The notes under the pieces: generated by a model | Databases searched by the model: none | Told to the model about the DNA's origin: nothing | The model's input: the letters and a program-made list of their open reading frames with translations, nothing else | Source of the DNA: Methylobacter sp. | Lineage (GTDB): Bacteria > Pseudomonadota > Gammaproteobacteria > Methylococcales > Methylomonadaceae | Direction of reading: 5' to 3' | NCBI GenBank assembly: GCA_003158415.1 | Contig: PMJA01000274.1 | Location: forward strand, 1 to 9,783 | DNA: 9,783 nt | Part shown: positions 1 through 6,241 of the stretch, in pieces | Layout: every line of letters begins with the position of its first letter | How positions within the stretch are numbered: the stretch's first letter is position 1 | Translations under genes and position numbers: made by a program

Positions 1-2165
1 TTGAGCAGGTTGTAGGCGATGTTGGCGGCGTCTATATTGGGCATCACCAGCAGGTTAGCGCTGCCTTTCAACGGAGTATCCGGCATCCTGCTTTTCAGCA
101 AGTCATGATTCAGCGCGGCATCGCCGTGCATCTCGCCATCGACTTCCAGCTCCGGCGCCTGTTGCCGGACGATAGCCAAGGCCGCGCGCATCTTTTGCGC
201 GGACTCGCTGTTGGAGGAGCCGAAATTAGAATGCGACAGCAAGGCGGCACGCGGCGCCATGCCTAAACGGCGCATTTTTTCCGCAGCCAACAGGGTGATT
301 TCCGCAATTTGTTCTGCGGTCGGGTTTTCATTGACATGGGTATCGACCACGATAAGCTGACGTTCTGGCAGAATAAGGACGTTCATCGCGGCGTAAACGT
401 TGGTGTCCGGGCGCTTGCCCAGCACCTGATCGATATAATGAAGATGCAGGTCATTATCGCCGACAGTGCCGCAGATCATGCCATCGGCGTCGCCTTTATG
501 AACCAGCATCGCCGCTATCAAGGTATGGCGGCGGCGCATTTCCAGCTTGGCGTATTGTTCGGTGACGCCTTTGCGTGTCGTCATATTCAGGTAAGTCTGC
601 CAGAAATCGCGGTAGCGTTGATCAAATTCGGGATTAATAATCAAAAAATCGACATCGGGCCGAATGCGTAAGCCGAATTTTTCGATGCGAAACTGCAATA
701 CCGCCGGACGGCCGATCAAAATCGGCAGGGCGATGTTTTCATCGACGATCACTTGCACGGCACGCAGCACACGCTCTTCTTCGCCTTCGGCAAAGACGAT
801 GCGTTTTTTGTCCGCAGGCGTCTGTTTGGCTATCTGGAAAATCGGCTTCATGAACGTGCCGCTGTGATAGACGAATTGTTGCAGGCGATCAACGTAAGCC
901 TGCATATCGACTATCGGACGGGCGGCAACCCCCGATTCTTGAGCCGCCAGCGCTACCGCCGGTGCGATTTTGGTCATCAGGCGTGGATCGAACGGTAGCG
1001 GAATCAAATAATCCGGGCCGAAAGACAAATTAGCGATGCCGTAGGCGCTGGCGACTATATCGGATTGTTCGGCCTGCGCCAAATCGGCGATGGCATGGAC
1101 GGCTGCGATTTCCATGGCCCGGGTGATGGTGGTGGCGCCGCAGTCCAAAGCGCCACGGAAAATGTAGGGAAAACACAGGACATTATTGACCTGATTAGGA
1201 TAATCGGAGCGGCCTGTGGCAACAATGGCATCGTCGCGCACTGCTTTGACGTCTTCGGGCAAAATTTCAGGCGTCGGATTGGCCAATGCCAATATCAAAG
1301 GCTTAGCCGCCATGGATTTGACCATATCCTGCTTCAAAATGCCGCCTGCGGATAACCCTAAAAAAATATCCGCGCCGGGCATGACTTCCGCCAGTGTGCG
1401 TGCATCGGTATCTTGGGCAAAGCGCGTCTTATGCGGATCTTTTTCAATACGGCCTTTGTAAATAACACCGCCGTGATCGGTCACATAAATATTTTCTATA
1501 GGAAAGCCGAGTTCTACAATCAAATCCAGGCAGGCAAAAGCTGCCGCGCCCGCGCCCGAAACCACCAGTTTGCACTGCTTAATATCCTTGCCGACCACTT
1601 TCAGGCCATTCAAAATGGCCGCGCCGACTATGATTGCGGTGCCGTGCTGATCGTCATGGAACACCGGTATGTTCATGCGTTCGCGTAGTTTGCGCTCGAT
1701 ATAAAAGCATTCCGGCGCTTTAATATCTTCCAGATTGATGCCGCCGAACGTCGGCTCCAGCGAGGCGATAATATCGCACAGTTTGTCAGGATCCAGTTCG
1801 TTAATCTCAATGTCGAAAACATCAATGCCGGCGAATTTCTTGAATAACACGCCCTTTCCTTCCATGACCGGCTTGGCTGCAAGCGGGCCAATATTGCCTA
1901 AGCCCAGTACGGCTGTGCCGTTGGAAATGACTGCGACCAAATTACCCCGCGCAGTGTATCTAAAAACGTTGGCCGGATCGGCGACGATTTCTTCGCAAGC
2001 GGCGGCAACGCCCGGAGAATAGGCCAATGCAAGGTCGCGCTGGTTAGTCAATTGTTTGGTAGGCGTGACGCTGATTTTGCCGGGCGTGGGGAACTCGTGA
2101 TATTCGAGCGCCGCATCGTGTAACTGCCGACTGACTTCTGCTTTTGGATCTAGGGGGGGATTCAT
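1..2165 (-). CDS. maeB: NADP-type malic enzyme with phosphotransacetylase-like domain (3' end cut by window edge)
   Basis: Oxidatively decarboxylates malate to pyruvate in the cytoplasm, producing NAD(P)H. The reverse-strand reading frame is open from the ATG at 2165-2163 to base 1: 721 codons with no stop. The family is usually about 760 residues, so some 40 C-terminal residues lie outside. The N-terminal malic domain holds AYSPGV (about residue 48), the active-site stretch AAKPVMEGK (about 96-104) and the family signature [10 protein letters not shown] (169-178). The NAD(P)-binding domain follows, with GAGAAA near 204-209. From about residue 430 the chain is phosphotransacetylase-like; in MaeB this region is generally regarded as regulatory (acetyl-CoA sensing) rather than catalytic. 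The start is supported by AAGG eight bases upstream. NADP use is inferred from the domain architecture, not from a residue I can point to. The lipoprotein gene lies 103 bp upstream on the same strand, so co-transcription is possible. Confidence 0.95.
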   Translation of the reverse strand, partial: MNPPLDPKAEVSRQLHDAALEYHEFPTPGKISVTPTKQLTNQRDLALAYSPGVAAACEEIVADPANVFRYTARGNLVAVISNGTAVLGLGNIGPLAAKPVMEGKGVLFKKFAGIDVFDIEINELDPDKLCDIIASLEPTFGGINLEDIKAPECFYIERKLRERMNIPVFHDDQHGTAIIVGAAILNGLKVVGKDIKQCKLVVSGAGAAAFACLDLIVELGFPIENIYVTDHGGVIYKGRIEKDPHKTRFAQDTDARTLAEVMPGADIFLGLSAGGILKQDMVKSMAAKPLILALANPTPEILPEDVKAVRDDAIVATGRSDYPNQVNNVLCFPYIFRGALDCGATTITRAMEIAAVHAIADLAQAEQSDIVASAYGIANLSFGPDYLIPLPFDPRLMTKIAPAVALAAQESGVAARPIVDMQAYVDRLQQFVYHSGTFMKPIFQIAKQTPADKKRIVFAEGEEERVLRAVQVIVDENIALPILIGRPAVLQFRIEKFGLRIRPDVDFLIINPEFDQRYRDFWQTYLNMTTRKGVTEQYAKLEMRRRHTLIAAMLVHKGDADGMICGTVGDNDLHLHYIDQVLGKRPDTNVYAAMNVLILPERQLIVVDTHVNENPTAEQIAEITLLAAEKMRRLGMAPRAALLSHSNFGSSNSESAQKMRAALAIVRQQAPELEVDGEMHGDAALNHDLLKSRMPDTPLKGSANLLVMPNIDAANIAYNLL

Positions 2166-2197
2166 ATTCTGTGCCTTAAGGATAGCGATTAGGTTAT

Positions 2198-2224
2198 CGA
2201 TCGATCACGCTTATTAATCGATCG
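2198..2224. promoter_or_regulatory. 8-bp inverted repeat upstream of maeB (candidate operator)
   Basis: CGATCGAT (2198-2205) and its exact reverse complement ATCGATCG (2217-2224) are separated by 11 bases. The pair sits 33 to 59 bases upstream of the maeB start, in the 103-bp gap after the lipoprotein stop. No run of T follows on the minus strand, so it does not look like an intrinsic terminator of the lipoprotein gene. Position and symmetry fit a dimeric regulator site. The arms are themselves low-complexity ATCG repeats, so chance is not excluded. Confidence 0.35.
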
Positions 2225-2268
2225 GTATGAGCCTGGAATCAAAGAGTGATGGGTTTTGTATACAGCGT

Positions 2269-2829
2269 TTAATGCCAGCCGCCGTATTGCGTGGTAGGAT
2301 CGCCGCGAAAACCGGCCGTGGTTTTGTTGGCATCAGGAACGTTCGCTGCGCTTTCTGCCGCCCGAACCAAATGAGCATGGGTATAACCGCCCATTGCTAA
2401 CGCTTTTTTGGCGATAGACGTAGTCAGTGGATTAATGTCATATTTCGTTATTGCCGGATGTACCACGGCAGTGATCAGTTTTGGCGTATCTGCCGCTGCC
2501 GGATAAAAGCTTAGGACTATAGGCAAAACCGTATTTGCAGGAATTTCAACGCGGTAATGACCGTTATTTTGTACTGCCGCACTCGCAATGAGTTGACCGT
2601 TATTATCGGTTACCTTGATGGCGCCGACTTTTATCAGTCCGTCGTTATTACTGACCACTCCTTCCAGCTGCGTCGCTTGATCGTATTTTTTAATAGCCTC
2701 TTTGATGGTCACTGTATTCTGGTTGGTTTTCTCACAGCCGGTCAGAAAGCAACTCACTATGAAAAACAATAACAATGTATTTAGGAATTTATAGTGCGTT
2801 ATGGAAGAACAAAAGTCCATATTTATCAT
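2269..2829 (-). CDS. Small lipoprotein of unrecognised family with a beta-sandwich-like middle
   Basis: I do not recognise this family. From the chosen start it is 186 residues. The N-terminus is a lipoprotein signal: a hydrophobic stretch (about 16-28) followed by the lipobox L-T-G-C with the lipidated cysteine at residue 32. The next residue is Glu rather than Asp, so by the E. coli rule it would go to the outer membrane. Residues about 45-125 read like a carboxypeptidase-regulatory or Ig-like fold: GVVSNNDG, then GAIKVTDNNGQ, then GHYRVEIPANT. The C-terminus is Gly/Thr rich and ends in QYGGWH. The start at 2829 is preferred over the in-frame ATG at 2841 because TGAGG lies six bases before it, whereas nothing like a ribosome site precedes 2841. 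It lies upstream of maeB on the same strand and divergent from the globin gene. Function unknown. Confidence 0.8.
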   Translation of the reverse strand: MINMDFCSSITHYKFLNTLLLFFIVSCFLTGCEKTNQNTVTIKEAIKKYDQATQLEGVVSNNDGLIKVGAIKVTDNNGQLIASAAVQNNGHYRVEIPANTVLPIVLSFYPAAADTPKLITAVVHPAITKYDINPLTTSIAKKALAMGGYTHAHLVRAAESAANVPDANKTTAGFRGDPTTQYGGWH

Positions 2830-2848
2830 AGTAAGCCTCATAATTTTT

Positions 2849-2857
2849 TATATAACA
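2849..2857 (-). promoter_or_regulatory. Possible extended -10 promoter of the lipoprotein gene
   Basis: On the minus strand TGTTATATA matches the extended -10 pattern TGnTATAAT in all but two positions. The AT-rich surroundings also fit a promoter. Transcription would start near 2842, which puts the ATG at 2841 right at the 5' end and the preferred ATG at 2829 behind a short leader carrying TGAGG. I see no good -35 box. Confidence 0.3.
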
Positions 2858-2878
2858 TAAAAAACACCTAACTCTATC

Positions 2879-2893
2879 CTGCTGCTGCTGCTG
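2879..2893. repeat. Short CTG trinucleotide run (five units)
   Basis: Five consecutive CTG triplets lie in the divergent lipoprotein/globin intergenic region, outside any coding frame I can support. It is upstream of the possible lipoprotein promoter. Five units is too short to claim phase variation. Confidence 0.6.
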
Positions 2894-3024
2894 GAGAGAA
2901 TATCAGACACGCATAAGATAAGCTGCTCAGAATATCCCACCGTCGTAGTTGCTACGGATACGCTGATTGTACACAGTTTAATCTGCGTACTGGCTGCGGT
3001 TGTGTTTTGCAAGTTACCTTATTC

Positions 3025-3055
3025 CCTAAAAACCTTAATTGTATTACTTTTTAGG
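3025..3055. promoter_or_regulatory. 8-bp inverted repeat over the -35 region of the globin promoter
   Basis: CCTAAAAA (3025-3032) and its exact reverse complement TTTTTAGG (3048-3055) are 15 bases apart. The second arm ends just before the extended -10 motif at 3057-3065. The placement suits an activator or repressor site. The sequence does not match the FNR (TTGAT-N4-ATCAA) pattern. Confidence 0.4.
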
Positions 3056-3056
3056 T

Positions 3057-3065
3057 TGTTATAAA
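3057..3065 (+). promoter_or_regulatory. Extended -10 promoter of the globin gene
   Basis: TGTTATAAA fits TGnTATAAT with one mismatch in the hexamer. A convincing -35 box at 17 bases is missing, as is common for extended -10 promoters. The predicted start of transcription, about 3072, falls inside the palindrome at 3067-3079. This gives a leader of about 50 bases before the ATG at 3122. Confidence 0.45.
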
Positions 3066-3066
3066 C

Positions 3067-3079
3067 TTGCTCCGAGCAA
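3067..3079. promoter_or_regulatory. Perfect 13-base palindrome at the predicted globin transcription start
   Basis: TTGCTC-C-GAGCAA has six-base arms around a single central base. It lies immediately downstream of the extended -10 motif, covering the predicted +1. That is the classic position for a repressor operator. I do not recognise the sequence as a known consensus site. Confidence 0.4.
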
Positions 3080-3121
3080 TGGTGCTTACTAAAAATTAAA
3101 ATAATAATCCCGGAGACAAAC

Positions 3122-3520
3122 ATGAGTGCAACACCAGAAACTACAGCAGAACCTATCTTGACATTATATGACAAAATCGGCGGCGCAGCGGCAGTTAATG
3201 CCGCCGTCGATGTTTTTTACGGCAAGGTGCTAAACGATTATCGTATTAATCGTTTTTTCGACGGTATTGATATGGACGCTCAAGCAGTCAAACAAAAAGC
3301 TTTTTTTACCATGGCATTTGGTGGGCCGAATAACTACACTGGAACAGATTTACGCAATGCGCATGCCCGTCTGGTCAAAATGGGCCTAAATAACGATCAC
3401 TTTAATATTGTTATGGAGCACTTGGGCGCAACAATGAAGGAGCTGAATGTTCCTGCGGAATTGATCGCCCAGGCTGCCGCCATTGCTGAAAGTACACGTA
3501 ATGATGTGTTAGGCAAATAA
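3122..3520 (+). CDS. Group 1 truncated hemoglobin (trHbN/GlbN-like)
   Basis: A small heme protein of 132 residues, cytoplasmic (no signal peptide). Relatives bind O2 and NO, and several detoxify NO or other reactive nitrogen species. The 2-on-2 globin landmarks of group 1 are visible: the YDKIGG start (16-21), B10 Tyr33, CD1-region Phe45/46, the AFGGPNNYTG segment (65-74), proximal (F8) His81 in NAHARL, and the C-terminal STRNDVL. Aligned by eye to Synechocystis GlbN, the distal pocket has Gln54 (E7), Lys57 (E10) and Gln58 (E11); Synechocystis has His at E10. The start is well supported by GGAG at 3112-3115. Upstream is a promoter bracketed by two palindromes, and downstream an 11-bp hairpin, so it is probably transcribed alone. 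Its role in NO or O2 handling is inferred from the family. Confidence 0.95.
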   Translation: MSATPETTAEPILTLYDKIGGAAAVNAAVDVFYGKVLNDYRINRFFDGIDMDAQAVKQKAFFTMAFGGPNNYTGTDLRNAHARLVKMGLNNDHFNIVMEHLGATMKELNVPAELIAQAAAIAESTRNDVLGK

Positions 3521-3530
3521 GTTTGCTGCT

Positions 3531-3562
3531 GGTGGCGACTAGTAATCGCCATAGTCGCCACC
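3531..3562 (+). terminator. 11-bp perfect hairpin after the globin gene
   Basis: GGTGGCGACTA (3531-3541) and TAGTCGCCACC (3552-3562) pair perfectly around a 10-base loop, starting 10 bases after the globin stop. The stem is GC-rich, but only AATTTAAAAT follows rather than a T run. It may be a weak terminator or an mRNA-stabilising 3' structure. Confidence 0.5.
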
Positions 3563-3648
3563 CGCATCAATTTAAAATATTAATCCACACAGCTCTTCGC
3601 GGTTAAGCCCGCCCCCTTTAACTCCGGCACTGCTCAGATTTTTAATGG

Positions 3649-3678
3649 CTGACATTAATAAAATTCACGACCTAATAT
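3649..3678 (+). promoter_or_regulatory. Putative sigma70 promoter of the GH17-like gene
   Basis: CTGACA (3649-3654, one mismatch to TTGACA), an 18-base spacer, and TAATAT (3673-3678, four of six matches to TATAAT). Transcription would begin around 3685, giving a leader of about 35 to 63 bases depending on which start codon is used. Confidence 0.4.
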
Positions 3679-3747
3679 AAAAATCGCCTATCATAGCGCT
3701 AAACAGCGGCTGCAAGGTACATGATGAGTTGGTTTAATGAGGGTTAT

Positions 3748-4737
3748 ATGAAGCATTGGTTATTGTTGGTCATTACCATGGCATTGCTAGGCTATGGACA
3801 TAGCGCCTTTGCGCGTAAACCGGTTAAAAATATCCAGCAAGAAACACTGCAATGCGCTGCCTTCAGTCCTTATGTGGGTAACCTTAATCCCGATTACGGC
3901 GCTTATCCCTCCAAAGAATTAATCAATGAATTACTGGACAAGCTGGTTAAACAAACACCTTTTCGCTGCATCATGACTTACGGCGTATTGAATGGCCTGG
4001 ACGCTATTTTTAGCGCCGCAAAAGCGCGGCATATTAAAGTCATTGCCATCATCTGGCTGGATGACTATACGGACATCAATACGCTATCCATCGCCAAAGG
4101 CATAGAAGTCGCCAAGGCTTTTCCCGATACCATCATCAAACTCAGCTGCGGCTCCGAAGTCAGAACCCGTCACGGCAATATTTTCGACGGTGAAATCACC
4201 CGCTGTATTAATGACTTGCGCAAAGCGGGTGTAACGCAACCGATTACTACGATAGACACCTGGTGGGAATGGTGCAATCGATCATTGACCTGCGAGCAGA
4301 CCAGTTTTGCAACCCAGGTTGACTGGATTGGAACTAACATATTTCCCTGGTGGGAAAACTTGTTTTCCGGCGTCCATACCTGCATTCCGGCCGATAAGGC
4401 GGCGGATTTTCATATCGCCCGCCTCGAAGAGCTACACAAAACCTATCCCGGCAAGGAAGTGATTATGACGGAATTCGGCTGGCCGAACGGCCCCGAAGGC
4501 GACACGGAAACCAATCCTAATAGTGGACAGCATTGCGGTATTGCCAATACCAAAAATCAAACGTTGGTCGTGCAATCAACCTTTAAAAAGCTGGCTGAAA
4601 AGAAATGGTCAGGCATCGTATTTGAGGCGTTTTCAGAAACCTGGAAACTCAGTAAAGAAGGCGGTGTTGGCAGTTTTTGGGGAGTTTGCAGCGGGGTTCC
4701 GCCCTATAACTGTACCAAGGGATTAATAAACCGCTGA
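3748..4737 (+). CDS. Secreted glycoside hydrolase, GH17-like (beta-1,3-glucanase type)
   Basis: Predicted periplasmic or secreted (beta/alpha)8-barrel glycosidase of 329 residues, close to the family's usual size. Residues 1-22 form a signal peptide (MKHWLLL... ending SAFA). GH17 landmarks: FSPYVGNLNPDYG near the mature N-terminus, the nucleophile Glu242 in TEFGWP, and the putative acid/base Glu137 in CGSEV, 105 residues apart. GH17 enzymes normally have Asn before the acid/base; here it is Ser136. The mature part holds 10 cysteines, suggesting several disulfides. The start at 3748 is chosen because TGAGGG precedes it closely and it gives a compact signal peptide. In-frame ATGs at 3721 and 3724, behind AAGG at 3714-3717, are real alternatives and would add nine or eight residues. 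The true substrate (beta-1,3-glucan or another exopolysaccharide) is not shown by the sequence. It lies in the same direction as the downstream carboxypeptidase and pga genes but is separated from them by a strong hairpin. Confidence 0.8.
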   Translation: MKHWLLLVITMALLGYGHSAFARKPVKNIQQETLQCAAFSPYVGNLNPDYGAYPSKELINELLDKLVKQTPFRCIMTYGVLNGLDAIFSAAKARHIKVIAIIWLDDYTDINTLSIAKGIEVAKAFPDTIIKLSCGSEVRTRHGNIFDGEITRCINDLRKAGVTQPITTIDTWWEWCNRSLTCEQTSFATQVDWIGTNIFPWWENLFSGVHTCIPADKAADFHIARLEELHKTYPGKEVIMTEFGWPNGPEGDTETNPNSGQHCGIANTKNQTLVVQSTFKKLAEKKWSGIVFEAFSETWKLSKEGGVGSFWGVCSGVPPYNCTKGLINR

Positions 4738-4839
4738 TAAAACAGGCGGATTGTGCCGGAATGAATAAAATACCGTTTTATCAACACCTTTCGTTTGATA
4801 GAATACCGATCAGCAAGCCGCATGGGAATTTAACAGTCG

Positions 4840-4874
4840 TACAGATAACATCCCTCTAAGGGATGTTATCTGTA
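4840..4874 (+). terminator. Perfect 16-bp hairpin with 3-nt loop between the GH17-like and carboxypeptidase genes
   Basis: TACAGATAACATCCCT (4840-4855) and AGGGATGTTATCTGTA (4859-4874) pair without mismatch around CTA. It lies about 100 bases after the GH17-like stop. It is the strongest secondary structure in the window. A T run does not follow directly: TAGCGCCCC comes before ATTTT. It may therefore be a bidirectional or imperfect terminator, or a mobile-repeat remnant. I found no second copy in this window. Confidence 0.55.
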
Positions 4875-4891
4875 TAGCGCCCCATTTTAAA

Positions 4892-4919
4892 TTGGAAGCC
4901 GACCTTGCTATATCATAGT
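4892..4919 (+). promoter_or_regulatory. Weak candidate promoter of the carboxypeptidase gene
   Basis: TTGGAA (4892-4897), a 16-base spacer and CATAGT (4914-4919) each match the sigma70 consensus in four of six positions. It sits after the hairpin and 45 bases before the start codon. It is plausible by position but weak by sequence. Confidence 0.25.
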
Positions 4920-4963
4920 GAGTAGACACACCATCCATAACCTACTAGAGACCCTCTTTTTAA

Positions 4964-6088
4964 ATGAATACTGTGAAATCGATACTACTTATTTTGATGC
5001 CTGTTTGGTTACTATTGGCATCGGAGTCCAGCTATGGACGCCATGCCGCGATAATGATCGACGCGGATAACGGTAGTATATTACTCGAAGAAAACTCGAC
5101 TCACGCATGGTATCCGGCGTCGCTCACCAAAGTAATGACCCTATACATGACATTCGATGCCTTACAAGCAGGCCAGATTCACCTTAACGACACTTTAACG
5201 GCATCCAGCCATGCCTCCCGCCAACCCAACAGCAAACTGGGATTAAGACAGGGGGAAACGTTAACCGTGCAAGACGCGATTTTAGCTATTATCACCCGCT
5301 CCGCGAATGACGCAGCTGTCGTTCTGTCCGAACATCTGGGTGGCACTGAAGAGAACTTTGCGGCTAAAATGACGGCCAAGGCGCACAACTTGGGCATGTA
5401 TGACTCCCACTTTATGAATGCGACCGGGCTTCCGCACCCATGGCAAGTCACCACGTCACGGGACATGGCTATGCTCGCCTGGAAGACGCAACAAAATTTC
5501 CCCAACTATTATCCGTATTTTGCTGCGCATACCTTTAATTTTAAAGGCCGCGAACTACACGGCATCAACAAATTCACCGCCAGCTATCCCGGCGCAGAAG
5601 GTATGAAAACCGGCTTTACCTGCGGATCCGGCTACAACCTCATTTCCGTCGCCAGTCAAAATGGCAAACGCCTGATCGGCGTAATAATGGGCGGCATGAC
5701 CAGTCCACAACGTTACCAGTTAATGATCAGTATGATGAATGACGGTTTTGCCAATCGAATTAACGCTTATCCAGACAGAAACATCACCACCATGGCGAGC
5801 GGCTCAGCAGGCACTCCCCCCTATCAGATCGGTTGCGGAAATATGATGCCTACGGTTTCTATTGGCGACAATGATTACGACAAGCTCATCAGAAAATCCG
5901 GGATCACAAACCATCTCATAAAGGTTAAAAACTCCCAGACTGCCAGTAAAATAAAAACCACCGGCAAGACTAAACCGGCGAGTAAGAGCAAGGTCTTCAG
6001 CAAGAGACGGCCTGTTAGCAAGAGCCTGCACAAGACCAAACCGGTCGACACAATAAAACCCAGCAAATCTCGCTATCATCATTCCTAG
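4964..6088 (+). CDS. Serine-type D-Ala-D-Ala carboxypeptidase (S11 family, PBP5/6-like)
   Basis: Trims the terminal D-alanine from peptidoglycan stem peptides in the periplasm. It has 374 residues. A signal peptide covers about 1-25 (hydrophobic 7-19, then SSYG). The three penicillin-binding motifs are in order: SLTK with nucleophile Ser53 and Lys56, Ser113-Ala-Asn115, and Lys215-Thr-Gly217. The catalytic domain ends near residue 265. The usual PBP5 C-terminal beta domain and amphipathic membrane anchor are not recognisable. Instead residues about 320-374 form a Lys/Ser/Thr-rich, strongly basic tail ending in YHHS. The tail could bind teichoic-like or anionic envelope polymers or the membrane surface; that is inference. 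The ribosome site is poor (AGAG about 14 bases upstream), yet no better start exists before the signal peptide. It is followed 120-150 bp later by pgaB on the same strand. Confidence 0.9.
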   Translation: MNTVKSILLILMPVWLLLASESSYGRHAAIMIDADNGSILLEENSTHAWYPASLTKVMTLYMTFDALQAGQIHLNDTLTASSHASRQPNSKLGLRQGETLTVQDAILAIITRSANDAAVVLSEHLGGTEENFAAKMTAKAHNLGMYDSHFMNATGLPHPWQVTTSRDMAMLAWKTQQNFPNYYPYFAAHTFNFKGRELHGINKFTASYPGAEGMKTGFTCGSGYNLISVASQNGKRLIGVIMGGMTSPQRYQLMISMMNDGFANRINAYPDRNITTMASGSAGTPPYQIGCGNMMPTVSIGDNDYDKLIRKSGITNHLIKVKNSQTASKIKTTGKTKPASKSKVFSKRRPVSKSLHKTKPVDTIKPSKSRYHHS

Positions 6089-6155
6089 GAACGCGAATCG
6101 CTCCCGCTAACGAATGTGCATGACACGCACGTCAAGTGACATCCAAAACTGGAAG

Positions 6156-6167
6156 ATTATTATTATT
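6156..6167. repeat. Short ATT run (four units) upstream of pgaB
   Basis: ATTATTATTATT lies in the 153-bp gap between the carboxypeptidase stop and the pgaB ATG. The rest of the gap is AT-rich and shows no terminator hairpin and no promoter I would defend. Read-through from the carboxypeptidase gene is therefore possible. Confidence 0.5.
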
Positions 6168-6241
6168 CAATCTGGTTTGCATGTTTTTCGGTTAATATTG
6201 TCGCTTCGTTGGTGAGTTTTTCTTTTTGCAATCTGGATGTC

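Noticed and set aside
309..2022. Several plus-strand open frames of 60-120 codons over 309-2022
   Set aside because: All lie antisense to the continuous maeB frame, which has clear family motifs throughout; they have no ribosome sites or recognisable domains.
2830..2841. ATG 2841 as start of the lipoprotein
   Set aside because: No ribosome site upstream, and it would lie at the predicted transcription start. The TGAGG before ATG 2829 decides for the shorter form.
2944..2956. Small hairpin CGTAG-TTG-CTACG in the lipoprotein/globin intergenic region
   Set aside because: Only five base pairs, with no T run and not positioned against a gene end or promoter; expected by chance at this length.
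3721..3747. ATG 3721/3724 as start of the GH17-like gene
   Set aside because: AAGG lies just upstream, so these starts remain possible. The start at 3748 has a better purine-rich site and a more compact signal peptide.
4794..4814. FNR-like half sites (TTGAT ... GATCAG) after the GH17-like gene
   Set aside because: The spacing is eight bases rather than four and the second half site does not match ATCAA.
5804..6082. Minus-strand open frames opposite the carboxypeptidase tail
   Set aside because: They are a by-product of the Lys/Thr/Ser-rich coding sequence on the plus strand; no start signal or family resemblance.
6121..6134. TGAC-ACGCAC-GTCA inverted repeat before pgaB
   Set aside because: Four-base arms are too short to support an operator call.
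6209..6241. TTG start at 6209 (or GTG 6212) for pgaB
   Set aside because: Neither has a ribosome site, and the extra residues put a polar, Cys-containing stretch before the signal peptide. ATG 6242 fits better, though not decisively.
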